NCBI RefSeq assembly: GCF_040939455.1
Contig: NC_134112.1
Location: 66,791,001-66,855,000 of the forward strand
DNA length: 64,000 nucleotides
Source of the DNA: Microcebus murinus
Lineage: Eukaryota > Chordata > Mammalia > Primates > Cheirogaleidae
Direction of reading: 5' to 3'
Shown in pieces: positions 24,219 to 35,925 of this stretch. The notes below the pieces were generated by a model that did not search any database, was not told the DNA's origin, and saw only the letters and a program-made list of their open reading frames with translations. The first letter of the stretch is position 1. Every line of letters begins with the position of its first letter. Made by a program: the position numbers and the translations under genes.

Positions 24219-24250
24219 ACCTAAAAATACAAAGAAAACAAGTAGGTGAT
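24219..24250 (-). promoter_or_regulatory. IMMP2L: 3' splice acceptor of the IMMP2L exon
   Basis: Read on the minus strand, a pyrimidine-rich stretch (TTGTTTTCTTTGTATTTTTAG) ends with AG at plus 24222-24221. The exon then begins with two bases, GT, before the ATG. Only two untranslated bases lie in this exon, so the rest of the 5' UTR and the upstream part of the start-codon context must come from an exon outside the window. Confidence 0.85.
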
Positions 24251-24574
24251 TAGCCTCCAGAAAGGTGAAAAACAAAGATACAGAAACAGCACAAGAAAAA
24301 TGAGAAGAACAACCTTGTCTCTTAATATATTTCATACTCGTCCCTGTAACCATTAGAATACATTTGACTTAAAGTCCCAAAGGGAAATACATTAATTCAG
24401 GTTAACTCTTTTAGGTAACTTGATAATATCAGTGAAAAATCTCTCCCCACAAAGCAGTAAGAAGCTAGAAAAAAATAGGCATTCCAAAAGTAAATTCTTT
24501 CCTGTTGCTGAATATTATGGTGGGGAGTTTCCTTATACCCCGATGTCTGTTCTCTTCTACAGCAATAGAAGTTT

Positions 24575-24992
24575 TAATGAGACATGTGGCTGGCTGCCCA
24601 ACTGAAGACTATCTCCCAGGCTCTCTTGCAGCTGAGTGTGACCATGTAACTAGGTTTGATCAATGGCACAGGAGCAGAAGTGACATACTTCTAGATTATA
24701 CCCTTAAAAGGAGCATGCCCTCCCTTTTCCTTTCCCCATTCTATAACTGTAATAATAATGTTGTGGTAGGAACATGAGTAGCCATCTCAACTATGTGATA
24801 AAAGCCTTAAGTAAAGATGGCAAAGCAGCAAAATAGAAGGATCCTAGATCCCCAGCACCATGGAGGCACCATAACTATCCTGCATTGCTTACACTAAGAT
24901 TGTTAAATGAGAGATAAATCACCTTCTATCATGTTTAAACCGCTGCTATAGTAGCCAAACTGATCCTAACTAATACAACAATGACATCATAG
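24575..24992 (+). repeat. Ancient interspersed repeat, LTR/MER-like
   Basis: GAGACATGTGGCTGGCTGC, AGCTGAGTGTGACCATGTAAC and the end CCAAACTGATCCTAACTAAT resemble a mammalian repeat with an LTR-like terminus. Family not assigned. Confidence 0.4.
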
Positions 24993-25076
24993 ACTGGGGG
25001 GAGAAAAGCACAATGTGTGAATTAAATACATATAATTACTAATTCTCACTTAGCCCTGTAACCATTTGATCTATTT

Positions 25077-25325
25077 TTAAGATTTTCTAAGGATCAGGAG
25101 ATCCCTTAACTGTCTCATGCAATGAAAAACAAAATATAGTTTGATATCTGGCATATTAATGCCTCCCATTTTGTTTTTGTTGCCTAGAATTGCTCTTGAT
25201 ATTCGGGGTCTTCTTTGGTTCCATACGAAGCGTAAAATTATTTTTTCTATATCTGTGAAGAATGCTGATCGGATTTTAATAGGTGTTACATTGAATCTGT
25301 AGATCAGTTTGGGTAGTATAGACAT
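25077..25325 (-). pseudogene. L1 ORF2 fragment downstream of RT
   Basis: Open frame of 82 codons in the inverted L1. The first part ([29 protein letters not shown]) is L1; after about 25130 the frame runs into flanking intron DNA. Confidence 0.7.
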
Positions 25326-26332
25326 TTTAATGATGTTGAGTCTGCCGATCCACGAGCATGGTATGGATTTCCATCTGTTTACATCCTCTGCTATTTCCTT
25401 CCTCAGTGTTTCATAGTTCTCCCTGTAGAGGTCTTTTACATCCTTGGTTTAAGTATATTCCTAGGTACTTTAATTTCTTTGTTGCTATTGTGAAGGGAAT
25501 TGAGTCTTTGATTTGGTTCTCAATTAGATTGTTGTTGGCGTATATGAATGCCTCTGATTTCTGTGTATTGATTTTGTATCCTGAGACTTTACTAAATTCA
25601 TTGATCAGTTCCAGGAGTTTCTTGGTTGAATCTTGGGGTTTTCTAGATATAATATCATATCATCAGCAAACAGTGAAAGTTTGATGTCTTCTGCCCCTAT
25701 TTGGATACCTTTAATTCCATTTTCCTGTCTGATTGCTGTAGCCAAGACTTCCAGCACTATATTGAACAGAAGTGGAGATAGTGGACAGCCTTGTCTGGTT
25801 CCAGTTCTAAGTGGGAATGATTTCAATCTTTCCCCATTCAGTATGATGTTGGCTATGGGTCTGTCATATATGGCTTGTATCATTTTTAGGTATGTCCCTT
25901 CTATGCCTATTTTCTTAAGTGTTCGTATCATGAAAGGGTGTTGAATTTTGTCAAAAGCTTTTTCTGCATCTATTGAAAGAATCATGTGGTCTTTGTTTTT
26001 GCTTCTGTTTATGTGGTGAATTGCATTTATAGATTTACGTATGTTGAACCATCCCTGCATCCCTGGGATGAAGCCCACTTGGTCATGATGGATTATTTTT
26101 TTGATAAGCATCTGGATTCGGTTAGCTAAGATTTTGTTGAAAATTTTTGCATCTATATTCATTAGGGATATTGGTCTGTAGTTTTTTTTTGTTGCATCCT
26201 TTCCTGGTTTTGGTATCAGAGTAATATTTGTTTCATAAAAGGTGTCGGGGAGGTTTCCGTTCTTCTCAATGTTGTGGAATAGTTTCTGCAAGATAGGTAC
26301 TAGTTCTTCTTTGTAAGTGTGATAAAATTCGG
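25130..26332 (-). mobile_element. L1 ORF2 segment, inverted part of a composite insertion
   Basis: About 1.2 kb antisense to L1 ORF2, spanning the RT palm and the following region up to NMPDIKLYF. It is much better preserved than the L1 at 6.6 kb. The right end meets a GC-rich segment at about 26333, and a forward L1 3' tail follows. Confidence 0.9.
25605..26291 (-). pseudogene. L1 ORF2 reverse-transcriptase domain, open but partial
   Basis: A 228-codon uninterrupted frame covering the L1 RT core, with [41 protein letters not shown] and an intact FADD catalytic loop ([15 protein letters not shown]). Endonuclease and C-terminal parts are missing and no ORF1 is present, so it cannot encode a full L1 protein. 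The intact core points to a recent lineage-specific insertion. Confidence 0.9.
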
Positions 26333-26625
26333 GTTAGGAGCCCGCCCCCGCCGCCTGCACAGAGCTGTGGGCTGGCCCAGGTGCCCAGGACGGTGATGTC
26401 CCTGAGCTCAGTCCAGTCGCCCTGAGGGTAACCCAAGGCAGTGCATGCTGGGGGGAGCCCTGCTTCAATTTGGGTTTGATCTGAACCCAGTGTGTGTCTT
26501 CCCTACCCTCACCTCCTCTCTGCTACAGGTCTGACAGCATCGACACCTGCCCAACTTCTGCCCAGCTCCATGCTGGTTGCTTCCCCAAACCAGCTGGGCT
26601 TCCTGACCCGACTCGGTCTGGTGGA
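26333..26625. other. GC-rich cassette between two L1 segments
   Basis: A sharp jump to GC-rich sequence (CCCGCCCCCGCCGCCTGCAC) in otherwise AT-rich DNA. It has a splice-acceptor-like CCTCCTCTCTGCTACAG near 26513-26529. It does not match the L1 3' region at 66-555 and ends where L1 3' UTR begins. It may be an L1 5' UTR piece, a lineage-specific 3' UTR, or a transduced segment. Confidence 0.5.
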
Positions 26626-26753
26626 GAATAGAGATGTGCACCATCTGGGGGATGGTCATGCTGGAAACTCAGACTTGTGGGGGGAGGGGGGAAAGGGCAT
26701 TTATTGAAACCTTAAAATCTGTACCCCCATAATATGCCAAAATTAAAAAAAAA
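26626..26753 (+). mobile_element. Lemur-type L1 3' UTR tail with poly-A
   Basis: GATGTGCACCATCTGGGGG, GGTCATGCTGGAAACTCAG, a G-rich tract and TCTGTACCCCCATAATATG lead into A-runs. Head-to-head with the inverted ORF2 at 25130-26332. Confidence 0.8.
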
Positions 26754-26759
26754 TAGTGA

Positions 26760-27687
26760 AAGATTGAGCCATGTTACCCAACCAGACCAAATGGAGCCAA
26801 ACATAGTCCAACAGATAAAGAACTCTCCTAGCTAAGACCAGCTTGTTCCCTGTCTAACTTGGGCAAGCTCCATGTACTGCTCAAGACTGGAAGGAGTGGG
26901 TAAAGTAGGAAGAGGGCAGGGTGCGTAAGAGAGGGTGTGGAATACTGAAGTCTCTTAACTTCTCCCCTTTCTTAGTGTGTGAGACTAGATCAGAGCAACT
27001 GAAAAATTCCTTAACATAATCACAAGGTTTGTTCAGCCCTACAAAACCCACAAACCCCACAGGTCAGTTGGCTTCCAAATGATGCAAGATTTCTTGTTCT
27101 CTTGAGAGCAGGTCCAGAAGGGTCCAGAAATGCAATTCAGACCAAGTATTTGCCAGAAAGGCATACAGCAGAATATTATGACTTACCAAGTTCCCAAAAG
27201 TCACATTACCAATAAGAGCATTGTTGTGACAATATTAATATCACAGAAATGAAAAGAAGCAAAAATAAGTAAGAACATGGGAAGGAAAGTAAAAAGACTA
27301 AGAGCTATAGTCATGGAAAGAAAAGAAGAAAGAGGAGGAGGGGGAGGGATAAAATAAGTAAATATAAAAAAGGAGACAAACTATAGTCAAATGCTGTCCA
27401 GATACTCATTTCTGAAGACTTTGTCCAGTGAACTATATAATTTAACCTTGAAATGAGAGCCCAGAAGAACCTATAAAGAAAGGGTGTTACTACCTACATG
27501 ACACACAAATTATTGTAGTTACAGAACCACTTACAAAGAATTTCATCTAAAAGAGTCCACTTCTCATTTTATTTTGAAGGACTCTTTCCTTTTGAAGACA
27601 CATACAGGAAAGGGTGACATGGTAATGAGGAATACAGAGTTTTCTGACCCTGACAAAGCCAAAGAATTCTCTAGAATTTTCAATCTA
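26760..27687. other. Intronic DNA, nothing recognised
   Basis: Purine-rich patch AAGAGGAGGAGGGGGAGGG at about 27330; no gene or repeat named. Confidence 0.4.
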
Positions 27688-27968
27688 GAACAATGGCTTT
27701 CAAACATTTTTGACCATATACCACATGAAAAAATACATCTTATATAGCAACCCACTACTCATTCATACAGACACACACACACACATACACACATACATAT
27801 ACTCACCTCACAACAAGAAGTAACTAAAAAGTTTCACAAAGCAATACTTATCCTTACTATATAAGAGGCTATAATTATAGTCTAGTGTATTTCATTTTTA
27901 AAAGAAACTGCTAGTGCTCAAATCACTAAGTTGATTTTTGTGATCCACTAAAGGTTCTTAACCTGCAG
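27688..27968. mobile_element. hAT-like non-autonomous DNA transposon with internal (CA)n
   Basis: Starts with GAACAATGGCTTTCAAACAT and ACCATATACCACATGAAAAA and ends TGATCCACTAAAGG with AACCTGCAG, roughly inverse of the 13852 element. A (CA)n/(CATA)n tract at 27768-27797 lies inside. Confidence 0.5.
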
Positions 27969-27984
27969 ATTTATGTAAACAGAC

Positions 27985-29405
27985 CTCAAAATACCCCAAT
28001 TAAAAACTGGACATCCACATGCAGAATGAAATTAAGCCCTTATCTCTCACCATATAAAAAATTAACTCAAAATGGATTAAAGACAAATATAAGACCCAAA
28101 ACATGAAAATACTATAGGAAAACATAGGGGAAATGCTTCATGAAGTTATTTGGCAAAAATTTGGGGGGTAAGACCTTAAAAGTACAGGCAACAAAACCAA
28201 AAGTAGACAAATGGAATTATATCAAACTATTTAATAAAAAGTTTCTCCACAGCAAACAAAACAATCAACAGAAGAGACAACCTACAGAATGGTAGAAAAT
28301 ATTTGCAAACTACACTTCTGAAAATGGGTTAATACCCAAAATATATAAGGAATCCAAACAATAGCAATAAGAGAAATAACCTGATTAAAAACTAGGCAAA
28401 AGACATAAGTAGGCATTGCTTGAAAGGAGACATACAAATGGCCAACAGGTATTGAAGAAATGCTCAACATCACTAATCATCAGGAAATGCAAAACTAAAC
28501 TACATGAGGTATCATCTCACCCCAGTTATAATGACCATTATCAAAAGGCAGCAAAAGTGCTGATGAAGATGTGGAGAAGAGAGAACTTTTATACACTGTT
28601 GGTGGGAATGTAAATTAGGACAGCCATTATAGAAAACGGTATGGAGGATCCTCAAAAAATTAAAAATAGAACTATTAATAACATATGTTCCAGCATTCCT
28701 GCTCCTGGGTATAGATCTAGAGGAATTGAAATCAGTAAATCAAAGAGATATCTGCACTCCCATGTTTATCATAGCACTATTCACAACAGCCAAGATACAG
28801 AATCATCCTAAATATCTATAAATGGATAAATAGATTTTAAAATGTTATATATATATTATATATATATATAATTCCATTATATATATATACATATATATAA
28901 TGGAATATTGTTCAGCCATAAAAAAGAATGAAATCCTGCCATTTGTAACAACATAGATAAACCTGGACAACATTAAATGAAATAAGCTAGGCACAGAAAG
29001 AACAATACTGCATGATTTCACTCATATGTGGAATCTAAAGAAGTTGAAATCATAAAAGTTCAGAGTAGAATGGTAGTTACCCCTGAGGTGGCTAGGGAGG
29101 AGAAGAGGATGAGGAGATATTGCTCAAAGGATACATAATTACAGTTAGAAGGAATAAATTTCAAGAGGTCTATTATACAGAAAGGTGACTATACTTAATG
29201 ATAATATATTATATTCTTGAAAAACATAAACAGAGTGGATGTTATGTGCTCTCACCCCAAAAATAATTATGTAAGATAATACATTTTTAATTAGCTAGAT
29301 TTAACCATTCCAAAATGTATATACTTCAAAACACATGTTGTACATAACAAAAATAGACAATGCTATTCATCCATTTAAAAAAATAAATGAAATAAAAATA
29401 AAAAA
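27985..29405 (+). mobile_element. L1 ORF2 C-terminus and 3' UTR, 5'-truncated
   Basis: Colinear with L1 from AAACTGGACATCCACATGCAG through CACTGTTGGTGGGAATGTAA and ATTGTTCAGCCATAAAAAAG to a diverged 3' UTR (GGTGACTATACTTAATGAT) and an A-rich end. All frames broken. Antisense to IMMP2L. Confidence 0.9.
28846..28911. repeat. TA-rich palindrome within L1
   Basis: Perfect 16-base arms ATTCCATTATATATAT (28871-28886) and its complement (28891-28906) around a 4-base loop, preceded by more (TA)n. Could form a stable hairpin or cruciform. Confidence 0.9.
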
Positions 29406-30084
29406 TATCCAACTACTAATTCCCTCTAAAATGTTAAATATATCACAGAAAAAAGATGGATAATAACCTGAATTGGTTAATTCTTGTTGATCTACTGTAA
29501 CTGACATCAATGAGGGTTACATATATGCATGGTAAGGAATAAAGATCAGTAATCCTTTTTTCTTAAGCTTTATCAACATATAGAGCACATAACATAACAT
29601 TCACCCAAACCAGTAATCCTTCTATGTCTAACTAAAATAAATGAAACTGTAGACTAGCTTCAGAAAATAAGCAATTTAAAAACATGTTCATTCAAACTCA
29701 TCTAACAACTACAATCGTAAGTTAAAGTGTTTAGACATGCTTAATAACGAAGATCCCCACCCTCACTGAGACTTTCAAAATCAAACCCTTCAGGTGATTC
29801 CCTTAATTGAGCAAGTTTAGAAAATACTGATCTTTGGATGTTTACAGGTCAGATGTTTACTCACTGTCTCAGGCTTATTACTGTCTCAAAATGAGAATGG
29901 GAGAAAACTTGAATGTCTTCTCAAAGTTACATTTAGTTTTCCTCCTTACTAGATCAAGAAAGAAAGTGTCTGAAGAACAAACCTTGTATAGAAAATAACT
30001 ACCACCAGATCTTGCTTTCTAACCTCTACCTAGTTCCATCAGAAAATGACTTCCAGAGGACTCTCTTTGCCCCTGCTAAGACAT
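29406..30084. other. Intronic DNA, nothing recognised
   Basis: AT-rich, no coding signal. Confidence 0.4.
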
Positions 30085-30930
30085 TTCAATCACCCATCCA
30101 CTCATTTACCCATTCATTTATCCCCTGGCTCATTCATTCTTACAACCAATTGTGGCTAAGGGCCTTCCACAAGCATTGTGCTAGGCACCAGGGAATCATA
30201 AAACAGTGAGCAAAGCAAGCCCAGTCCCTGATCTCAGATTTTACAACCCACTATGGAATAATAAATGTCAATCAGAAAAATCACATAAACACATACAATT
30301 ATGTAGAAATAGGTGCTATGAGAGAGATACAGAGAGGTCAGAGAAGGCCTCTAAGGAAGAGGAAGGTACTGAACTAAAAGAGGAAGAGGGGTTGCCTAGA
30401 TAAAGGATTGTGGGGTAGGGAAGGGCATTCCACAGAGCGGCCACATGATGGTCAAAGCCCCTGTAGCAGGAGTGACCATGTTGTGACGGAACAGCGGAAG
30501 GGAGGCTGGTATAGACAAAACACAGAGAAAACAGGAAAGGACAGTGGGATATGAACCAGAGGAGGCAACGTAAATGCCAGAGCTGCTAAGACCTCATAGG
30601 TCTTGGAAGGATTTTGTGGCAAATGAGAAGTACTTGAAATATTTTAAAAGAGAGGTGAATGATCACATCTGCATTTCAAAATGACCATTCTAGCTGAATG
30701 ACTAGATAGGGCAAGAATGGATATAGAGAGACCAGAGTATTCTAGTGGTCCAAGGAGAGAGATGATATTAGGTTGGACTAGGATGGTATTGGGAGATGGA
30801 TTCGAATGGGAAAATTTAACATACATATTTTGGAGGTTAAATTGATAGGCTCTGTAAACAGATGGGTAATAATGGGGGAAGGGAGGAGATAAGAGACGGA
30901 AGTGTCAAGAGAAACTGGTGGTGACCTGCT
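30085..30930 (+). repeat. Ancient interspersed repeat, family not assigned
   Basis: Block order (CATTGTGCTAGGCACCAGGG, GAGGTCAGAGAAGGCCTCTA, CCATTCTAGCTGAATGACTA, TTTTGGAGGTTAAATTGATAG) follows a familiar mammalian-wide repeat. Short frames inside are by-products. Confidence 0.45.
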
Positions 30931-31009
30931 AAAGTACTGCTATTTTGTCATTCCCCTGAATTACATGCCAAAGTATTAAAAACATGCTCATAATTCCATT
31001 CCTCAAACT

Positions 31010-31300
31010 TTTACTCAATGAACAAGATGTCTTCCTTGCTCTCAGGAAGTTACAATGTACCAGGGAAGACTGCCCTTAAACAAGTATTTCTAGTGGGTGA
31101 GCATTAAAATGGGACAATGGCCCTGAAGCATGAGAGCGTGGAGGAGTCTATTCATCAGAAAATGATCAGGGAATATGTCCCCCCAAAATGGCAATTGAGG
31201 TAAGACTCGGGAATTTCAGGCAAAAGAAGTAGTATATGTTAAGGCCTAGGGCAAAATAAAATGTGGCTACTTAAGAAACTAAAAGAAGTTCAGTTTAGAT
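31010..31300 (+). repeat. Second copy of the same ancient repeat type
   Basis: Partial match in the same orientation (GCTCTCAGGAAGTTACAATG, AAGACTCGGGAATTTCAGG). Diverged. Confidence 0.35.
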
Positions 31301-32284
31301 GAAGTATTAACATATATAACATTTATTATGTGAATTTTTACTTCAGTAAGCATTTATTTATTGTAAAGCATCAATGCTAAGTGTAGAAGATATAAAGAAG
31401 GCTAAGCCTACAGAATAATACCATTTGAAAACTCTAACAATACTTCATATTTTCTATGTAAATTTATATATGCATATAAAAGTATTTTAAACGGAATATT
31501 ATTTGTATTGCTTTAATTATTGAATAAACACCCATGTGTCACTTGTATAATTATTAAAATTAGAGAAAGAAGGAAAAAAATCAGCATCAAAATGTTAACA
31601 GTGGTTAATTCTAGATGCTAGGAATGGAGATAATGACCATTTTCTTCTTTGAACTTTTGTTGATTTCTAACATTTAAAAAAGATAGTCCCTGCCCTAAGA
31701 AGTCACTTTGATATACAATTAATATGAGGCAACACTCATCTTAATCTCTTTCCCATCACACTAAACAAACTACACTTTCTCAGCCCAGTTTATCTGCTAC
31801 TTACTCTAAGTAGTACAAAATACAATGAGCAAGATTATTCTCTATTTATACAGCAATCAATACACATAATGGACTACAATGTTTTTATGCAACCAATGCA
31901 GGGTATGAAGGAATACCACACATTTTAAAAACGTTTTGAGAGTTCTGTCAAATATTTGCTACTTTTATGCTGAGAGTCACAGAATGAAAGCATGTGTTCT
32001 CTTTGCTGTTCATCATGCCCTGAAGGTAAGGACCTTCACAGAACAGCCAGGGACACCTGCAGAATAGAAACTGGGAATGCTTTACATAGGATACCACAGC
32101 CATACAGTGATAAGGGGGCATGCTTGATTAAAAGGTAAACTAATGGGGAAAAAACACATTAACATAAGTTGCATTAAATTCACATTCCCAGAATTTTGAG
32201 CCTCCCCTTCTTTACTAATAATGCCCTCCTAGATACTCCTACTCCATTCAGTCCCTGGTACTCAGGAAGGAGCACCACAGTGAG
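31301..32284. other. Intronic DNA, nothing recognised
   Basis: AT-rich with no coding signal or identified repeat. Confidence 0.4.
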
Positions 32285-32415
32285 AGTCAGAGCCCCGAGG
32301 TAGATTTCTCACTCAGCCCGTAACTAGCTGTACAACTGTGAACAAGTCACTTCTGGGCCTCAGTTTCCTCATCTGTAACAAGAAGGGGCTTAGAGTTATT
32401 TCTAAGGTCCTAACG
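32285..32415 (+). repeat. MIR SINE
   Basis: GTAACTAGCTGTACAACTG, then AACAAGTCACTTCTGG and GCCTCAGTTTCCTCATCTGT, is a clear MIR core. Confidence 0.85.
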
Positions 32416-35084
32416 ACCAGCATTCTTTATTTCTATATTTTTTTATTGTTTTTTAAGTGTTTCTCCAGGGCTGTGGCAGATACTAAGACAAACACTCATG
32501 TTATTATGGACTCAGAAAAGATAAGAAGTTCCCTTTTAAGTTTGAGATTTGATTTTAAGTGCTGAAAAGAAGTTAATTTTTATTAAACAACCAGTTTAAA
32601 AAGGCAGCAGACAAGAAGCTGGAACCAATGCAGATCATGTAAAAGAACACTTTAAATATAGATAAAGCCATGAAAGCTGCTACTCTTTCATTTCTCATTT
32701 CCACAACTCCACTGCTGGCAAGAGCACCGCCACCATCCCGTGCACAACAAAGTCAGGGCAAGTAGGTTTTTTTACTGAGAGATTATAAAGGAACATGTGG
32801 GAGGTGTGCCAATCTGATAGCGTGCAAATCTTGCTCCAAGCTAAAGGAGCAAGGGAAAAATAAAAGCTACTCTGCAAACAAGGTACAAACAGCTGCTATT
32901 TTCAGAGGCTCAAAAGAAAAGACTTAATTCAGCTCTATCCTACCTGAATTGTGAAGCCTATCTATATATTATAATAAAACACTATTCAAAGCTTCCAACT
33001 ATCACTTAAATACTAAAGAAACCATACATAAATGAAGGAATGAACATTACATTTCTATGTCAAGTCATATCAAATAAAATTTTTGAAGTTCCATGGCATT
33101 CACATTTTGGTAGGGTTAATATATTTCCTTGTCTATATAAATTGCCAAAGAATCATTCAGATAATCTGATTTTTTGTTCACACCTTAAATGTTTAAAACC
33201 ACCATAGTAATAAGCACCTATCCCTTGCTTCCTCTGAGAAAATTTGTTTAAGCAATAACAATGAGGTACTAAAATCAACCCCGGCAAAAAGGGAATAATT
33301 GTTATCAGTTACCTCATTCTTCCAGTAACTACGTAAGTCATTTAGGTTCAGAACATTGCTCCTGAGAAAATTATTATTTAAGTAGTTAGCCTGCCTGGTT
33401 CATTGTGGAAGTACTTAAGCTAAGAATATTTTTAAATAAGCTTTCAGAATCAGTTGAAATCATATTTGTCACCTGGTAGCACCTACAAGTTAACATTTCC
33501 TGGTGATACTGACCTCAGCCACATAACAACACACACTGTAAACAACTCTCCTTCCCAGAACAACTTATGGCTTGCTCATGCATGAATTCATCTAAAATTG
33601 TTCTTAAACCTGTTTATATTTCAGCCTGTACAAATCACCAATCACTCATCCATAGCTAGCAGGTGGATAAATCCACCACAAGTCATCCTAATTATAAAAA
33701 CTATTTCAAAGTTGTGTGGGAGGTTTGAAGGTAAGAGGAAAATAATTTTGTAAAGCAGTATCTTATGTAAAATGTAACCTTTCAATCATCACAATAAGCC
33801 TACACATTTGGATACCAAAATCAAGATTTTATTTATAAAGAGGAAACTATCAAATCATGAAAATCAGAGAACACAAGAGCAAGGATCCAAGCAAATCTGA
33901 CATGCAATCCCTGAATCATTCAATACATATATATTTGCCATGCATAATAGAACTGGCTAAGGGACAAATATATTAATACAATGTAGAACAAGGCTAGCAT
34001 GGTCCTTGCTCAGGTGGAGTTTGCATTTCTATTCTTTCAACATTAAGTACCTGCGTTGTTTTAGGCACTATGTTAAGACTCCAGATTGAGCAAGCCACAG
34101 TTCCCCCCCAAAGGGACCTGTGACAACATCACAAGAAACAAGCAGATGACCACATATAATCAAGGTATTCTCTTCCATGGATCTTTCTAGCAACTCCTGG
34201 TACCAGTAACCTGGCTCTACAAACAGAATCTAAGAATGTGAGAAACCAGGAGGCATTTGGATATATCTGGACTAATACAAGGGAAAAAAGAATAACAACT
34301 GGTGAATTAGAATAACTTTGGTTCTATGGAAGCAGATCTGGCCAAGTAATCTACAAAAACCAATTTAAAAATTTTTTTTCAGGGCCACCTTTCTCCTTTC
34401 ACATTATAAACAAACAATATGTTATAAACAGACACTTACCACTCTTTAGAATATGAATACTAGTACAAATATCTTATCTCTTAACTTGTCTGACTTAGCA
34501 GTTCTCACTCGAAAATTCTCAGAAAGGACAAAAATGGCAACAAGAAAAAAACAAGACAGAGGAAGAGAAAAGAATGAATGAATGAAACCAGCCAAAAATA
34601 ATGAAAGGAAAAATATAATGGGGTAAGGCATAAAGTGAGTCATGTTCTGGCAAAGATACCAAATAAAAAGCTAACACTGGTACAAAGAAGTAGCTAAAGG
34701 CCCTCTATCTTGACCTAAACTGTTTCTTTGATAGAGGTAATTGTAATTCTCTATTGGTAAATTGCTAAGCACCTGTATAGTAAGAGAAGGGAGATTAGAA
34801 CTTACATATTAATTTTAAGTCAGCAATATTTTAAAACAAATGAATTTCAAGGTCATACTCTAGTAAAACTGGTATAGAGAGAAAATACTGCCAGGGAACA
34901 ACTAGGACATGGAAATTCATAAAGGCTTTCTCAGTTTTTAGTAAGGACTCCTTCAACTTGCAAACATCATACACTTATGCACACCCTTTCCTCTACTTCA
35001 GTGGAAGAGCAGGCCACACCCTGTCTCAGGTGAGTCTAGGAGTGCTCTGCAGAAGCAGCATCAGCGAAGAGGGAAAGCCAATGA
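32416..35084. other. Largely single-copy intronic DNA
   Basis: No gene recognised in 2.7 kb. About 33935-34115 weakly resembles the ancient repeat of 30.1 kb. Confidence 0.4.
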
Positions 35085-35215
35085 ACAGGTGGTGGGCTTT
35101 GAATCTAATAGTTTAAATCAAAATTCATTCGTGCGACTTTGGACAAAATCACTTCATCTCACCGAGCCAAATGTTTTCATCTGTGATATCTTGCAGGGTT
35201 TTGGGAGGTTCAGAA
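35085..35215 (+). repeat. MIR fragment
   Basis: GCGACTTTGGACAAAATCAC, CTCACCGAGCC and TTTTCATCTGTGATATC fit the MIR core; diverged. Confidence 0.6.
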
Positions 35216-35223
35216 TGTTTACT

Positions 35224-35226
<3 letters not shown>

Positions 35227-35284
<58 letters not shown>

Positions 35285-35287
35285 TGG
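35227..35287. repeat. (GT)n microsatellite
   Basis: About 25 uninterrupted GT units to 35277, then a GG interruption and a few more units. Longest dinucleotide repeat in the window and likely polymorphic. Confidence 0.97.
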
Positions 35288-35398
35288 TTTTATTTAGGTA
35301 AGCATTTGCATGAAGAAAAAAATAAACCACCCACATAACTAGTATCTGAATATATTTTATGTAATGTATTCAAAGAACAACGGTCAGTTCAAATAAAA

Positions 35399-35422
35399 GT
35401 TGTTGTTGTTGTTGTTGTTGTT
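35399..35422. repeat. (GTT)8 microsatellite
   Basis: Eight perfect GTT units ending at TTAGATAAAA. Confidence 0.95.
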
Positions 35423-35689
35423 AGATAAAAGCACTAGCCATGTCTAAGGAAGAGGACTAGCAATAACAAATCAAAAAAGGATACAGAATTAAGGATGTCC
35501 ATTACATACAATAAACCATACAGCCCATCTAAGTACACCTAATACACAGACTAATCATTTTGTTCTTCTTTGAACCTTATCCTGTTCTAAGATTTGACTG
35601 GTCAGGGGCTTCACCAATGGAACACATTGATGAGAATGTGTTCAGCACCATCTTAGGTGTTTTAAGATTTTATTTTTTAAAAAAAGGAA

Positions 35690-35925
35690 ATGTATGACTA
35701 AGTGCCAGAATTGGACCACAGGAATAAATTATATTATATAATAGTCATGGAGGGAGAGAGGTAAGTAAAGCCTGGGATTGCAAGGAAAAAATTCATGATG
35801 AAAAAAGCTGAAAAGAAAAAGTGATTTAAAATGTAAGTGGTAGGTTTAAGAATGTTCACTATAAAATTCTTAGAACTTTTCTGCATGTTTAAAATTTTTC
35901 ATTAAAATGTTGGAAATAAAAGAAG
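35690..35925 (+). mobile_element. L1M 3' end
   Basis: TTAGAACTTTTCTGCATGTT and AAATTTTTCATTAAAATGTTG are characteristic of old L1M 3' ends. Confidence 0.55.

Noticed and set aside
24031..24249. 72-codon plus-strand frame at the IMMP2L exon
   Set aside because: It is the opposite strand of the real exon. The minus strand carries the recognised protein, ATG and splice signals.
26492..26707. Plus-strand frame in the GC-rich cassette as a host gene
   Set aside because: Continues into the L1 3' UTR and shows no domain. The cassette is reported as a structural puzzle instead.
35089..35301. Frame with a Cys-Val repeat tail
   Set aside because: The tail is the translation of a (GT)n microsatellite.
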